Origin: CAYJAD01 sp964371835
GTDB lineage: Bacteria; Desulfobacterota; Desulfovibrionia; Desulfovibrionales; Desulfovibrionaceae
NCBI GenBank assembly: GCA_964371835.1
Contig: CAYJOP010000008.1
Coordinates: 1-47,898, forward strand
Direction of reading: 5' to 3'
Length of the DNA stretch: 47,898 nt
The translations under genes and the position numbers were made by a program. Positions 15,256 to 24,753 of the stretch are shown piece after piece (the stretch's first letter is position 1; every line of letters starts with the position of its first letter). The notes under the pieces were generated by a model. The model ran no database searches, was not told the DNA's origin, and saw nothing but the letters and a program-made list of their open reading frames with translations.

Positions 15256-16708
15256 AAGCGTCGTCAAAGCGCTCAATATCATCTTCACCAAGGTAAGCCC
15301 CAGATTGTATCTCAATGAGCACTAGAGGCAATATGCTGGGGTTTTTTAACCTATGCTTTGTGGTGGATGGAATGTAGGTTGATTGATTTTCAGTTAAGTA
15401 AAAAGTTTCATCACCAACAGTAATTTCTGCTGTTCCGCTAACCACTATCCAATGCTCTGAGCGATGATAATGCATTTGCAATGATAATGAAGCACTGGGG
15501 TTAACCTCAATGCGCTTCACCTGAAAACGCTCAGTAAGCACAAGGCTCTCATAAGAACCCCAAGGTCTATAGACCTTTTGATGCCAAGTGGCCTCTTTGC
15601 GTTCTTGCGCTTCCATTGCTTTAACAAGTATTTTAATATCTTGGGCGTGGCGTTTCTTGGTAACAAGCACTGCGTCACCTGTTTCAATAACCACAATATC
15701 TTCAACACCAAGCGTTGCCACAAGGCGCTTACTTGAATGAATATATGAATTGCGAGTTTTGTGGGTCATAACATCGCCGTGGCAGACATTGCCCTTGGCA
15801 TCTTGCTTAGATGAATCGTATAAAGATGTCCACGAGCCAAGGTCATTCCAATATACATCAAGAGGTAACATGGCAGCCTTGTCAGTTTGTTCCATAACTG
15901 CATAGTCAATGGACTGATCAGGGCATTGTGAAAACACAGCTGCGTCTGGTCTTATAAAATCATGATCTTGCTTTGATTGATCCCAAGCATGTCTGCAAAT
16001 GTCTATTATGTCAGGCGCATATTTTTCCATTTCAGTAATAAATGCATCAGCCCTGAATAAAAACATTCCACTATTCCAATAATGACCGCCTTCCTTAAGC
16101 ATTTTGTTGGCTGCGTCTTTGCTTGGTTTTTCAACAAAAGTTGTAACAAAGCTGGTATTATTTTTTAGCAAACCATGTGCATTTTCAGTTGGGTCAATGG
16201 GACTGCCACGTTTAATATAGCCATAGCCTGTTTCAGGTTTATCAGGAGTGATGCCAAAAGTTACCAAATAACCCTGATTGGCAACAGATGATGCTTCTTT
16301 GACAGCGCTAACAAGGGCATTGTCAGGCCTTAAGATGTGATCTGAAGGCAATATTAATAACATGGCATCGGGATCATTTTGTATGGCATATAAAGCAACC
16401 AATGAGATTGCGGGCGCGGTATTGCGAGCTTGCGGTTCAAGAATAATATCTGGAGTGCGGCTACCTGGCACCTGCATTTCTTGTAAAGTTGCTGCAACAA
16501 AAAAGCGATGCTCCTCGTTACAAATAATGATTGGGGCACCAACTGAACGTGCTTGTTTGCGTTGTATATGCTGAACACGTTGTAAGGTCTGTGTAAAAAG
16601 AGATGGAGTGCTAGGGTCATACTCCATAAATTGCTTAGGGTAAAGAGTGCGAGAAAGGGGCCACAAACGTGAACCGCTTCCGCCGCAAAGTATTGTAGGA
16701 TAAAGCAT
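15242..16708 (-). CDS. manC: Mannose-1-phosphate guanylyltransferase / mannose-6-phosphate isomerase
   Basis: The 488-aa bifunctional enzyme makes GDP-mannose. The N-terminal nucleotidyltransferase starts with ILCGGSGSRLWPLSR and contains PSDHIL and FVEKPS. The C-terminal type II isomerase cupin carries WGSYESL, QMHYHRSEHWIVVSGTAEI and IPSTTKHRLKNP with the metal-binding His and Glu residues. SD AAGGAG precedes the ATG. It supplies GDP-mannose to the overlapping fcl gene, so the cluster feeds a fucose- or deoxyhexose-containing polysaccharide. Confidence 0.95.
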   Translation of the reverse strand: MLYPTILCGGSGSRLWPLSRTLYPKQFMEYDPSTPSLFTQTLQRVQHIQRKQARSVGAPIIICNEEHRFFVAATLQEMQVPGSRTPDIILEPQARNTAPAISLVALYAIQNDPDAMLLILPSDHILRPDNALVSAVKEASSVANQGYLVTFGITPDKPETGYGYIKRGSPIDPTENAHGLLKNNTSFVTTFVEKPSKDAANKMLKEGGHYWNSGMFLFRADAFITEMEKYAPDIIDICRHAWDQSKQDHDFIRPDAAVFSQCPDQSIDYAVMEQTDKAAMLPLDVYWNDLGSWTSLYDSSKQDAKGNVCHGDVMTHKTRNSYIHSSKRLVATLGVEDIVVIETGDAVLVTKKRHAQDIKILVKAMEAQERKEATWHQKVYRPWGSYESLVLTERFQVKRIEVNPSASLSLQMHYHRSEHWIVVSGTAEITVGDETFYLTENQSTYIPSTTKHRLKNPSILPLVLIEIQSGAYLGEDDIERFDDAYGRD

Positions 16709-16995
16709 AATATCTCCTTATACATGCTAGAAAAATGTAACCGCACTTGAAATATTTTGATATATTATAAATTCTATTTATGCAAGGCATTGAGTATAGG
16801 TGTGCGATTTTGATTAGTAAGGGCATAGCCGCTAAACTAAAAATCTAATTCTGCGCAAATTAATATATAAATTGTCATAAAACAAACTTTTTACGGCAAA
16901 TTGTAAAAGGTAAGGTCAGAGGCTACAAGATTATAAGCAGTAAAAAATGTACAAATGCCTATTGCCGCCCAATTGAGCTTTTGCTAGCATGTGCT

Positions 16996-17502
16996 ATGCA
17001 AGATGATATAAAAGATAAATACAAGCGCAAAAGAAATAAACTTGGAAGACCAGAAGAGGTGCAGCTTGTATTAGAAAGATGCTTGCAAAGACTTGGTAAG
17101 CCAGAGCACTTTCTACTTACTAGGCTTTGGGAGCATTGGGAAATGGTCATGGGTGAGCACATATGTGCTCTTGCAAGCCCCATTGGTTATAAAGATGGTA
17201 CTTTGTTTGTGGGTGGAGAAGACGCTATGGCAGTGCAAGAGCTAACATTTTTAAGTGTAGAAATTCTTGAGCGCGCCAATGCATTTATGGAAAAAGATTT
17301 TTTTAAGGAAGTTAAGGCTCGCCTAAATCTAGACAAGGCATCTCTAGACGAAGTTGTTAAAGTAGCAAAACCAACACTTGAACCACTGGTTTTAAGAAGG
17401 GGAGATGTTACTGGTAAATATTTGAAAAATATGGACAGCGACTCTCCTGTGGCTCGTTGTTATCAACGCTTTGCCAAAGCATCAAAAGAATTTTCGTCTT
17501 AG
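16996..17502 (+). CDS. DciA-like protein (DUF721)
   Basis: The start at ATG 16996 gives 168 aa; an in-frame TTG at 16981 is less likely. Residues about 40-110 match the DUF721 pattern: LWEHWEMVMGEHICALASPIGYKDGTLFV, then VQELTFLSVEILERAN. DciA proteins help load the replicative helicase DnaB in bacteria lacking DnaC or DnaI, so a role in replication initiation is likely. The last 50 residues are variable. The gene ends in a 4-nt convergent overlap with the TPR gene. Confidence 0.75.
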   Translation: MQDDIKDKYKRKRNKLGRPEEVQLVLERCLQRLGKPEHFLLTRLWEHWEMVMGEHICALASPIGYKDGTLFVGGEDAMAVQELTFLSVEILERANAFMEKDFFKEVKARLNLDKASLDEVVKVAKPTLEPLVLRRGDVTGKYLKNMDSDSPVARCYQRFAKASKEFSS

Positions 17503-18305
17503 TCTTTTTTGGCTATGTGTTTTTCAGCAAACGAAAGCAATTTTTTTGCTTCTTCAAAATCTGGGTTCAGTTTGAGAGCTGCAAGGGCAGCAGAACGCGC
17601 TTTATTCCATTTTTGCCAATCAATGTATAGTCTACCAATATTGAAATAAAGATTGGGGTCGTTGCGTAAGTATTTTGAAGCTCTTAAAAAATATGTTTCT
17701 GCTGTGCTAAATTGTTCAAGCTTGCGTAAGGCTATGCCAATTATGTTATAAAAAGCTAACATATCAGGCTTTAAATCTAGAGCTTCGCTTAAGTAGTGCA
17801 CTGCTTCCTCATAAAGCTTGGCCTTAAGTAGCGCTTCGCCAATGTTACCCCAAAGTATAGCTTCTTTAGGATATTCACGACTAAGAGTTGAAAATGTAGC
17901 CAACGCCTTAGTGGTGTTGGTTTCAAGTTCTAGTACAGCACGGTCAAATGTGGCCTTTTTCTTAGCTTCTTTTTCGCTAAGTGCTTTGTGGGCTTCCTGT
18001 TGTACGTTTTCAGTTAAGGCAGTTATTAAATCTCGTAAATTGTTTGCAAGCTCACGCTCTTGCTCAGGCACAAGGCTTAATTGTAGTGGAAACAGTTCAC
18101 GAACTAGTGGGTCAACACTGATTTGGCTAAGGGCGTTGTCGATTAATTGTGATATTTCAACTCTTTCAGACTTCATGAGAGGGGTGCTAATGAGCAAATT
18201 TACACCATCAAGTGCAGCCATGACTGCAACAACAGGCTTATTTTGCTTCATGCTAATTGTAACTTGTGTAAGGCCTTTACGAACCTTGGAAATATCAGTA
18301 GACAT
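17499..18305 (-). CDS. TPR-repeat protein, 268 aa
   Basis: The N-terminal half (1-125) is helical and charged; the C-terminal half has at least three tetratricopeptide repeats, seen in AILWGNIGEALLKAKLYEEAVHYLSEALDLKPD, MLAFYNIIGIALRKLEQFSTAETYFLRASKYLRND and NLYFNIGRLYIDWQKWNKARSAALAALKLNP. SD GGAG precedes the ATG. No signal peptide, so cytoplasmic. TPRs mediate protein contacts; the partner is unknown. Confidence 0.85.
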   Translation of the reverse strand: MSTDISKVRKGLTQVTISMKQNKPVVAVMAALDGVNLLISTPLMKSERVEISQLIDNALSQISVDPLVRELFPLQLSLVPEQERELANNLRDLITALTENVQQEAHKALSEKEAKKKATFDRAVLELETNTTKALATFSTLSREYPKEAILWGNIGEALLKAKLYEEAVHYLSEALDLKPDMLAFYNIIGIALRKLEQFSTAETYFLRASKYLRNDPNLYFNIGRLYIDWQKWNKARSAALAALKLNPDFEEAKKLLSFAEKHIAKKD

Positions 18306-18732
18306 AAAATCTCCAAATGCTTGATATAAGGCTAAATTTAAAAAATTTGAATGTAAGAGATTAAATTTATAAACATTAAATCAAATGATGTCTAGCGAAT
18401 TAAAATTTTGATAAAAAAAATAATAAAAAAAATGTTGTGCATAAACCATATTATATGCATAAATGAACTCAATATGAAGCCATCTTACAACAAGAAGCTA
18501 CCAGTGTAAAGTCTTAATACATAAGGCATAATTAAAAATTGCCGTTGTTGCTAAATGCTAGTTCATAGGTTGACACTGAACAATAAATTGTGATAGCTTT
18601 TTTTAGCGTTACTGTTGTATTAAATAAATGCAAAGAACACTTTATTAACGTACTGTATGATTGAAAAATCATACAACGACCGCTAAGTTACCCAAAAAAA
18701 CAATGAATAAAGCTTAGCATTGGAGAATAAAT
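18306..18732. other. Intergenic region, 427 bp, with candidate promoter and dyad
   Basis: No gene is seen. TTGACA at 18570-18575 with GATAGC at 18592-18597 (16-nt spacing) is a possible promoter for the gene at 18733. A 22-bp dyad, TGTATGATT-GAAA-AATCATACA, lies at 18654-18675 between that promoter and the start codon. There is no T-run after the dyad, so it could be an operator or a 5'-UTR hairpin. Confidence 0.45.
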
Positions 18733-19119
18733 ATGCATGTAGATAGTGCAAGCAATTCCATGGAAAATGTATGCCTTAAACTTGATAACGGTCCAGATAT
18801 TAATTTTCATGGTCGACTTTTTGCAGAATCTTCATGGTTTGATGAAGAAAGTTCAACTCTTACTCGCCAGAAGCTTTATGTCACTGACAGCAATGAGCAA
18901 GTTTATTATATAGTTAGCGGCAATGGGCCAGAACGCACCCGCAGAGCTTATAGAGTGATAGTTAAAGGTGATCATTGTGTAATTCACAATGGTACATCTG
19001 AAATGACTTTGCAGTTTGACATGCTTATGCTAGCTGTGCGCCAATTGTGTGGACTTGATGCTGATGCTACTCCAACCCTTGGTATGGTTGAGGAAATGCT
19101 TAAAGCTGCCAACTCTTAG
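18733..19119 (+). CDS. Hypothetical protein, 128 aa
   Basis: SD GGAG lies 7 nt before the ATG and a strong terminator follows, so it is probably monocistronic. The product is a small soluble alpha/beta protein (LKLDNGPDINFHGRLFAESSWFD; VYYIVSGNGPERTRRAYRVIVKGDHCVIHNG; C-terminal helices MLMLAVRQLCGLD). No membrane segment, signal peptide or family is recognised. Confidence 0.75.
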   Translation: MHVDSASNSMENVCLKLDNGPDINFHGRLFAESSWFDEESSTLTRQKLYVTDSNEQVYYIVSGNGPERTRRAYRVIVKGDHCVIHNGTSEMTLQFDMLMLAVRQLCGLDADATPTLGMVEEMLKAANS

Positions 19120-19140
19120 CTATATTGTTAATAAATTTAC

Positions 19141-19172
19141 AAAAAAAGGGCGGTTTTTTTCGCCCTTTTTTT
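19141..19172 (+). terminator. Intrinsic terminator
   Basis: AAAAAAAGGGCG pairs with CGCCCTTTTTTT across an 8-nt loop, followed by more T. It lies 22 nt after the 128-aa gene, and the A-tract on the other side could also stop transcription from the opposite direction. Confidence 0.85.
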
Positions 19173-19308
19173 GTTTTTAGATAAATATTTACATAAATTA
19201 TTTGCTGATTATATATGAATAAAGTTTGTATTTACTGATTGTATTAAAAGTATATCTGGTAGAGTTGTCTACCTAAAACTTATCTTAAAAATTTATAAAG
19301 GTATAAAT

Positions 19309-22215
19309 ATGTCAAATAAAGAATTTGAATTGTTACTTGAACAAGAAGTAAAAGAAGTTTCAGGTGTCGCAAAACTATGGAAACACAAAACAACTGGTGC
19401 GCAAATACTGTCTGTAAGCAATGATGATGAAAATAAGTGCTTTGGTGTTACTTTGCGCACTCCTCCGCCAGACTCCTCTGGTGTGGCGCATATTTTGGAG
19501 CATTCTGTGCTTTGTGGATCTGAAAAATTTAAGGTTAGAGAACCATTTGTGGAGTTATTAAAAGGTTCTTTGCAAACTTTTTTGAATGCTTTTACATTTC
19601 CAGACAAAACTTGCTACCCTGTGGCGAGCACAAATATCCAAGATTTTTATAATTTAATTGATGTTTATATTGATGCTGTTTTTCATCCCATAATTAGTGA
19701 GGACACATTTCGCCAAGAAGGTTGGCATGTGGAGGCAGAAAGCGCAGATGAACCGTGGATTTTTAAAGGTGTTGTCTATAATGAGATGAAGGGTGTTTAT
19801 TCAACGCCAGATTCTGTATTGGCAGAGCAATCTCAACAATCCATATTTCCAGACATGTTGTATAGTTTAGATTCTGGAGGAAGCCCTCAAGCCATTTTAA
19901 CCTTAACCTACGAAGGGTTTAAGAATTTTCATAGGGATTATTATCATCCGAGCAATGCAAGGTTCTTCTTCTGGGGTGATGATAATGAAGCAAAACGCCT
20001 TGAAATCATAAGCGAAGCTTTGAAAGATTATAAGGCAAGCCCTGCCAACTCAGAAATTCCTTTGCAAAAAAAATACGATGTGCCAAGGCAAATTGAAGTG
20101 CCATACGCCACCAGTGAAGATGAAAATAGGGCGATGTTTACAGTCAATTGGCTATTGTGCGAGACTGCTGAAACAGAAAATGCACTCATGTTTGAAATGC
20201 TAGAGCACATTTTAGAAGGTTTGCCAGGTTCACCACTGCGCAAAGCACTAATTGAATCAGGATTTGGTGAAGATACTACAGGCATTGGACTTGAGACTGA
20301 CTTGAGGCAAATGTATTACTCTGTAGGCTTAAAAGGCGTTGCCCCTCGTGATGTGCATGAGGCTGAACTCTTAATTTTTGACACATTGGCAAGTCTGGTG
20401 GAAAATGGAATTGAGCAAGAAGCCATTGAAGCTGCGGTCAATAGCGTAGAATTTTCATTGCGTGAAAATAATTCAGGGCGTTTTCCTCGTGGTCTTTCTG
20501 CCATGGTGCAAAGCTTATCCACATGGCTATATAGCGCTGAACCAAAGTCAGCTCTTGATTCACTAATGTGGGAAGCGCCACTTAGTTCAATTAAAAGTAG
20601 ACTTGCCAAGGGTGAAAAGGTTTTTGAACTTTGCATAGAGCAATGGTTTTTGAATAATGAGCATCGCAGCACTGTGGTTTTATTGCCAGATACAAAACTT
20701 GAGCAAAGACGCGAGGAACAAGAAAAAGCCAAACTTGCTAAGATACAAGCGGCTTGCTCCAAGGAAGAACGCGAAGAACTAGTCAAAGAAACAAAACGCC
20801 TACGCAAAGCGCAAGAAAAGGTGGATAGCCAAGAGGCTTTGGCCACTATACCTAGTCTGACTGTTAAAGATTTGCCGTTAAAAAACAAAATATTACCTTC
20901 AGAGTTGCGTGGTTCAGGCAAAAACCAAGTGCTTGTGCATGATATTGATACCTCTGGTGTTGCCTATGTGAACTTGCTTTTACCCATGCATGCTGTCCCA
21001 GAAAGGCTTATGCCCTTAGTGCCATTGCTTGGGCGTGCATTAACTGAAATGGGCACAAAAAAACATGATTTTGTGCAATTGGGTATGCAAATTGCGGCAA
21101 AAACTGGTGGCCTTTGGGCAGCTCCATTTTTGTCAACGCATAGGGTTAATAAAACTCCACTGACCTACTTCACTGTGGGTGGAAAGGTTGTTAAGGATAA
21201 GGCACAAAATTTATATGATATTATGCATGAAGTGCTATTTGAGCCAAACTTTGACCAACAAGAACGCTTTAGTCAGATGTTACTTGAAGCCAAAGCAAGG
21301 CTAGAGTATAGCCTGTTGGCAGCTGGGCATGGGGCGGTATCTTCACGCATAAGAGCAAGCTATTGCCAAACTGGTTGGCTTGAAGAACTCACAGGTGGCA
21401 TAACTTATCTTCAATATATTCGTGAGCTGATAGACCGTGCTGAAAACGACTGGACAGGTGTTCTTGAAGATTTAAACATGCTTTACCAAATTGTGCTTTC
21501 AAACGATGGTGCTTTAATGGATTTAACTGCGGACTCTGCAACCTTGAGCATGATTGAATATAAATCAGTAGATTTTTTGAAAAATTTGCCTGAAAAAAAA
21601 TCTAGCCCTAGCAATTGGACCATTCCAAACATACCGAAAGCGCAAGTGTTTACAGCTCCTTTACAAATAAATTTTGTGGGCAAGGGCGCAAATATATATG
21701 AGCTTGGGTATAAATATCATGGCTCTGCACAGGTGATTTTCCGTCATTTGCGCATGGGTTATTTGTGGGAGAAAATCCGCGTACAAGGTGGTGCATATGG
21801 TGCTTTTTGTGCTCTTGACCGCTTAAGTGGTGTGCTTGTGCAAGCTTCATACAGAGACCCATCTGTAATGGAAACCATTAATACTTATGATAATTCTGCT
21901 GATTTCTTGCGCAATTTTAAACCAGATGAGCGAGAACTTTCTGCTGCCATTGTAGGCGCCATTGGTGACCTTGATACTTATATGCTACCTGATGCCAAGG
22001 GTGCGGCGGCTCTTAGCCGTCATCTTTGTGCAGATGATAATGAAGCTCGCCAACAAATGCGAGATGAAATACTGTCCACTAAGGCAGCACATTTTCATGA
22101 GTTCGCAGACGTTATGCAACAATCTGCAAAAGCTGGAAGTATTTGTATCCTTGGTGGTAGCAATGCGGAAGAAGCAGGCAAATCTAAGGGTTTTGCAGTA
22201 GAAAAGTTGTTATAG
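19309..22215 (+). CDS. M16C-family metalloprotease (PreP/Cym1-like insulinase)
   Basis: The 968-aa protein has the inverted zinc motif H61-ILE-H65 in AHILEHSVLCGSEKFKVREPF, with the downstream Glu region (VVYNEMKGVYSTP) supplying the third ligand. Length and the four-domain layout with a long central helical linker (about 460-520, EEREELVKETKRLRKAQEK) match the presequence-protease group, which degrades short unstructured peptides inside a closed chamber. The C-terminal half contains RIRASYCQTGWLEEL and the substrate-binding region RVQGGAYGAFC. No signal peptide is seen, so it is probably cytoplasmic. Its 3' end overlaps the convergent rluA-type gene by 32 nt. Confidence 0.92.
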   Translation: MSNKEFELLLEQEVKEVSGVAKLWKHKTTGAQILSVSNDDENKCFGVTLRTPPPDSSGVAHILEHSVLCGSEKFKVREPFVELLKGSLQTFLNAFTFPDKTCYPVASTNIQDFYNLIDVYIDAVFHPIISEDTFRQEGWHVEAESADEPWIFKGVVYNEMKGVYSTPDSVLAEQSQQSIFPDMLYSLDSGGSPQAILTLTYEGFKNFHRDYYHPSNARFFFWGDDNEAKRLEIISEALKDYKASPANSEIPLQKKYDVPRQIEVPYATSEDENRAMFTVNWLLCETAETENALMFEMLEHILEGLPGSPLRKALIESGFGEDTTGIGLETDLRQMYYSVGLKGVAPRDVHEAELLIFDTLASLVENGIEQEAIEAAVNSVEFSLRENNSGRFPRGLSAMVQSLSTWLYSAEPKSALDSLMWEAPLSSIKSRLAKGEKVFELCIEQWFLNNEHRSTVVLLPDTKLEQRREEQEKAKLAKIQAACSKEEREELVKETKRLRKAQEKVDSQEALATIPSLTVKDLPLKNKILPSELRGSGKNQVLVHDIDTSGVAYVNLLLPMHAVPERLMPLVPLLGRALTEMGTKKHDFVQLGMQIAAKTGGLWAAPFLSTHRVNKTPLTYFTVGGKVVKDKAQNLYDIMHEVLFEPNFDQQERFSQMLLEAKARLEYSLLAAGHGAVSSRIRASYCQTGWLEELTGGITYLQYIRELIDRAENDWTGVLEDLNMLYQIVLSNDGALMDLTADSATLSMIEYKSVDFLKNLPEKKSSPSNWTIPNIPKAQVFTAPLQINFVGKGANIYELGYKYHGSAQVIFRHLRMGYLWEKIRVQGGAYGAFCALDRLSGVLVQASYRDPSVMETINTYDNSADFLRNFKPDERELSAAIVGAIGDLDTYMLPDAKGAAALSRHLCADDNEARQQMRDEILSTKAAHFHEFADVMQQSAKAGSICILGGSNAEEAGKSKGFAVEKLL

Positions 22216-23173
22216 ATTTTTGCAATTCTGCGCTTAAATCTTCTTGCCATGGGGCAGGGCAATAAATGCGCTCATGTGGCAATACTAAAGCCCCATGGTG
22301 TAGCAAAAAACTTTCATTCTTATAATTTGGGTTAGCGTCAATATAACGCTGATCATTAAAAAGTGCAAAACCAGCATGTGCGGCATGTGCCCTAATTTGA
22401 TGCCGAGCTCCCTTGAAGATTGTACATCCCATGAAAAAAAGGCCTCTAGGCATGGTTTGTGGAAAGGAAGGGAAGTATTTAAGTAAGGCTGTATAGCTTG
22501 CAGAGTCAACAGGGGCAAGTTTTACAAAATGCGTATGGCGCAAAGAGTGAACATTCTCAGGTAATACGCGGCTTTTTTTACGTTTATCCGTATCAAGAGC
22601 CGCTTTTATTATGCAAGTTTTTACTTTATTTTGTTCACTTTCTTGCACCATTGCCACATACCGTTTTTCACATTTGGCATAATTTTCTAAATGAAGCCAC
22701 TCTTGCAGGGCTTGTTCGCTCTTTCCTAAAACAACAATACCAGAAGTTTGTGCGTCTAATCTGTTGCAAAGCTGAGCATCTTTGTTTTTGTTTGGCAAAA
22801 AATGTGCTAAGTTTGCTTCAAGGCTTGGTCCGCCGCTGGCAAGATGGGTGCTGTGTAATGCTTGTGGCTTGAATACAAAAATAAAATTTTCATCTTCATG
22901 TATTATGTGTGGTTGTAAATAAGAGGAAGTGGCTTTTTTTGCATCTCTTAGCTTGTCTGATTGTATATTCTTGGACAAAATTTTTACAATTTGACCAGCT
23001 CTAACCCTAAACCCAGCACTGCGCGGTTTATTTTCAACAAAAACTAACCATTCTTCCCATAAAAGGCGACGTTTTCTTAAGCTAAGCTTAGGAAAAAACA
23101 AAGCCAAAACAATATCTAGCCTTTGTCCTTCCTGTTCTTGGCTAATGGTAATTTCGTAAAAATTTGGTGACAT
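22184..23173 (-). CDS. RluA-family 23S rRNA pseudouridine synthase
   Basis: The start at 23173 gives 329 aa; a longer in-frame start at 23290 would lie inside murJ and adds a non-family hydrophobic stretch. An S4-like RNA-binding domain (about 10-80: QRLDIVLALFFPKLSLRKRRLL) precedes the catalytic domain with NRLDAQTSGIVVLGKS; D140 is the catalytic Asp. HQIRAHAAHAGFALFNDQRY matches the conserved C-terminal motif. It isomerises uridines in rRNA or tRNA; the exact site cannot be told. It follows murJ by 1 nt. Confidence 0.92.
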   Translation of the reverse strand: MSPNFYEITISQEQEGQRLDIVLALFFPKLSLRKRRLLWEEWLVFVENKPRSAGFRVRAGQIVKILSKNIQSDKLRDAKKATSSYLQPHIIHEDENFIFVFKPQALHSTHLASGGPSLEANLAHFLPNKNKDAQLCNRLDAQTSGIVVLGKSEQALQEWLHLENYAKCEKRYVAMVQESEQNKVKTCIIKAALDTDKRKKSRVLPENVHSLRHTHFVKLAPVDSASYTALLKYFPSFPQTMPRGLFFMGCTIFKGARHQIRAHAAHAGFALFNDQRYIDANPNYKNESFLLHHGALVLPHERIYCPAPWQEDLSAELQKSITTFLLQNP

Positions 23174-23174
23174 A

Positions 23175-24740
23175 TTAAGGTTTTTTTCCGCTAAGTCTTG
23201 TCCATAGAGGGCGTATGATTTCTGGTGTAAACTTAAAAGCAAGCAGCAAATAAATAAGCATGAAGCAAATAAAACTAAAGCCAAGTGCAAAAATGTATGG
23301 CCAAACTGAAGGTAGTTGCACCGCTAATTTAAGTGTATACTGACTCGCTCCAAAAGCTGCTAGTCCAGCTAAAATTGAAAACAAAATACCCAAGATTATA
23401 ACTCTAAAAAGCCCTGTAAAAGCTGATGTTCCTTGTCTTTTGCTCCAGATAACTACTATAGCTACTATATAAGCAATAACGCCACCAATGCTAACCATGG
23501 CAATACCCATGGCTCCAAAAGACACTGAAAAATAGAAAAATGGTAAACTTATTAAGGTAATTATTGTACCACAAATGGCCGTAGTCATGGTGTCTCCCAG
23601 AGCATAAAAACCACGCCCTAACACCATTTGCACAGCCCATAAAGGTACGGCAAGCAACATGATTTGTAAAAGAGGTGTGGAATTAATGGTGTCTGCTTGT
23701 GAAAATCCGCCTCCTTCAAATACAAAGCCCATGGTAGGTAAAGCTGCCGCAATCATCCAAGAACTCATGGGCAATAAAATGGCTATGCTTGAAGTCATGG
23801 CAGTGCGCAATGTGGTATTAAAAGTGACAAAATCCTTTTTTGCGGCAAGACTTGCCAAAAAAGGGTATGAGGCAACAGCAATGGCAGCACCAATCATACC
23901 CACTGGCACTTGAGAAATGCGCCTTGCATAGCTTAACAAGCTAACCACACCTTCACCTGCTAAAGAGCCAAACACCCGCAAAAATTGTTCATTTAGCATG
24001 ACAACCGATTGTCCAAGCATAAGCGGGAGTGCAATTAATAAAAAGTGTTTCATGTATTTATGCTTCCAAGAAATATGAAGGAATAAACCATGCTTTTTTG
24101 CTGCAATTGCAGGCAAAAGCCAAGCGCCCAATGCTGCGCCAATGGTTACACCATAACAAAATCCTTCCATACCTGTGGCAAGGCTTAACATGGGCATAGC
24201 AATGCCTAATAAAATTATAAATCCATTATATATTAAGGGTGTTAATGCTGGAACAAGAAATTGTTTGCGTAAAAATAGCAAGGCAGAAAAACAAGCCCCA
24301 GTTACAAAAAATATTTGAGCTGGTAAAATAATTCGTAAAAAAAAGGCCAAACGCTTAATTTGTAAATGGTCAAAGCCAGGGGCCACAACTCTTGCTAGCG
24401 GTTCTGCGAAAATGAAAGCTACTAATGTAAGCAAACTTACTGCGACAAGTGCCCAACAAAAAACAGTGGAGAAAAATTTCCACGCGTCATTGTCATCTTC
24501 TTCAAAGCTTTTGGAAAGCAAGGGAATAAGGGTTATGGATACATAACCACCAGCCAATAAATAGTTTATAAAATCTGGCACTACAAAGGCTGTAAAATAT
24601 AGGTCCGCTTCTGATGTTGTACCAAATTGCCATGAAATAACTTTATCTCGCACAAGCCCCATAATGCGCGAAAGCATAATGCTTAAAGACATGATCAAGG
24701 CTGCAAGCCCCATGTGTTGTGCTTTGGTTAAAAAATTCAT
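23175..24740 (-). CDS. murJ: Lipid II flippase MurJ (MviN)
   Basis: The 521-aa inner-membrane protein has about 14 helices and the MOP-superfamily signatures of MurJ: LSRIMGLVRDKVISWQFG, ADLYFTAFVVPDFINYLLAGG, SYARRISQVPVGMIGAAIAVASYPFL, and VPLWAVQMVLGRGFYALGDTMTT. It moves lipid II across the membrane for peptidoglycan synthesis. SD AGGAAA precedes the ATG, and the ttcA-like gene ends 13 nt upstream. Confidence 0.95.
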   Translation of the reverse strand: MNFLTKAQHMGLAALIMSLSIMLSRIMGLVRDKVISWQFGTTSEADLYFTAFVVPDFINYLLAGGYVSITLIPLLSKSFEEDDNDAWKFFSTVFCWALVAVSLLTLVAFIFAEPLARVVAPGFDHLQIKRLAFFLRIILPAQIFFVTGACFSALLFLRKQFLVPALTPLIYNGFIILLGIAMPMLSLATGMEGFCYGVTIGAALGAWLLPAIAAKKHGLFLHISWKHKYMKHFLLIALPLMLGQSVVMLNEQFLRVFGSLAGEGVVSLLSYARRISQVPVGMIGAAIAVASYPFLASLAAKKDFVTFNTTLRTAMTSSIAILLPMSSWMIAAALPTMGFVFEGGGFSQADTINSTPLLQIMLLAVPLWAVQMVLGRGFYALGDTMTTAICGTIITLISLPFFYFSVSFGAMGIAMVSIGGVIAYIVAIVVIWSKRQGTSAFTGLFRVIILGILFSILAGLAAFGASQYTLKLAVQLPSVWPYIFALGFSFICFMLIYLLLAFKFTPEIIRPLWTRLSGKKP

Positions 24741-24753
24741 GTTTTATTGTTTC

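Noticed and set aside
22184..23290. Longer RluA-type protein starting at 23290
   Set aside because: The added N-terminus is hydrophobic, lies inside murJ and is not found in the family.
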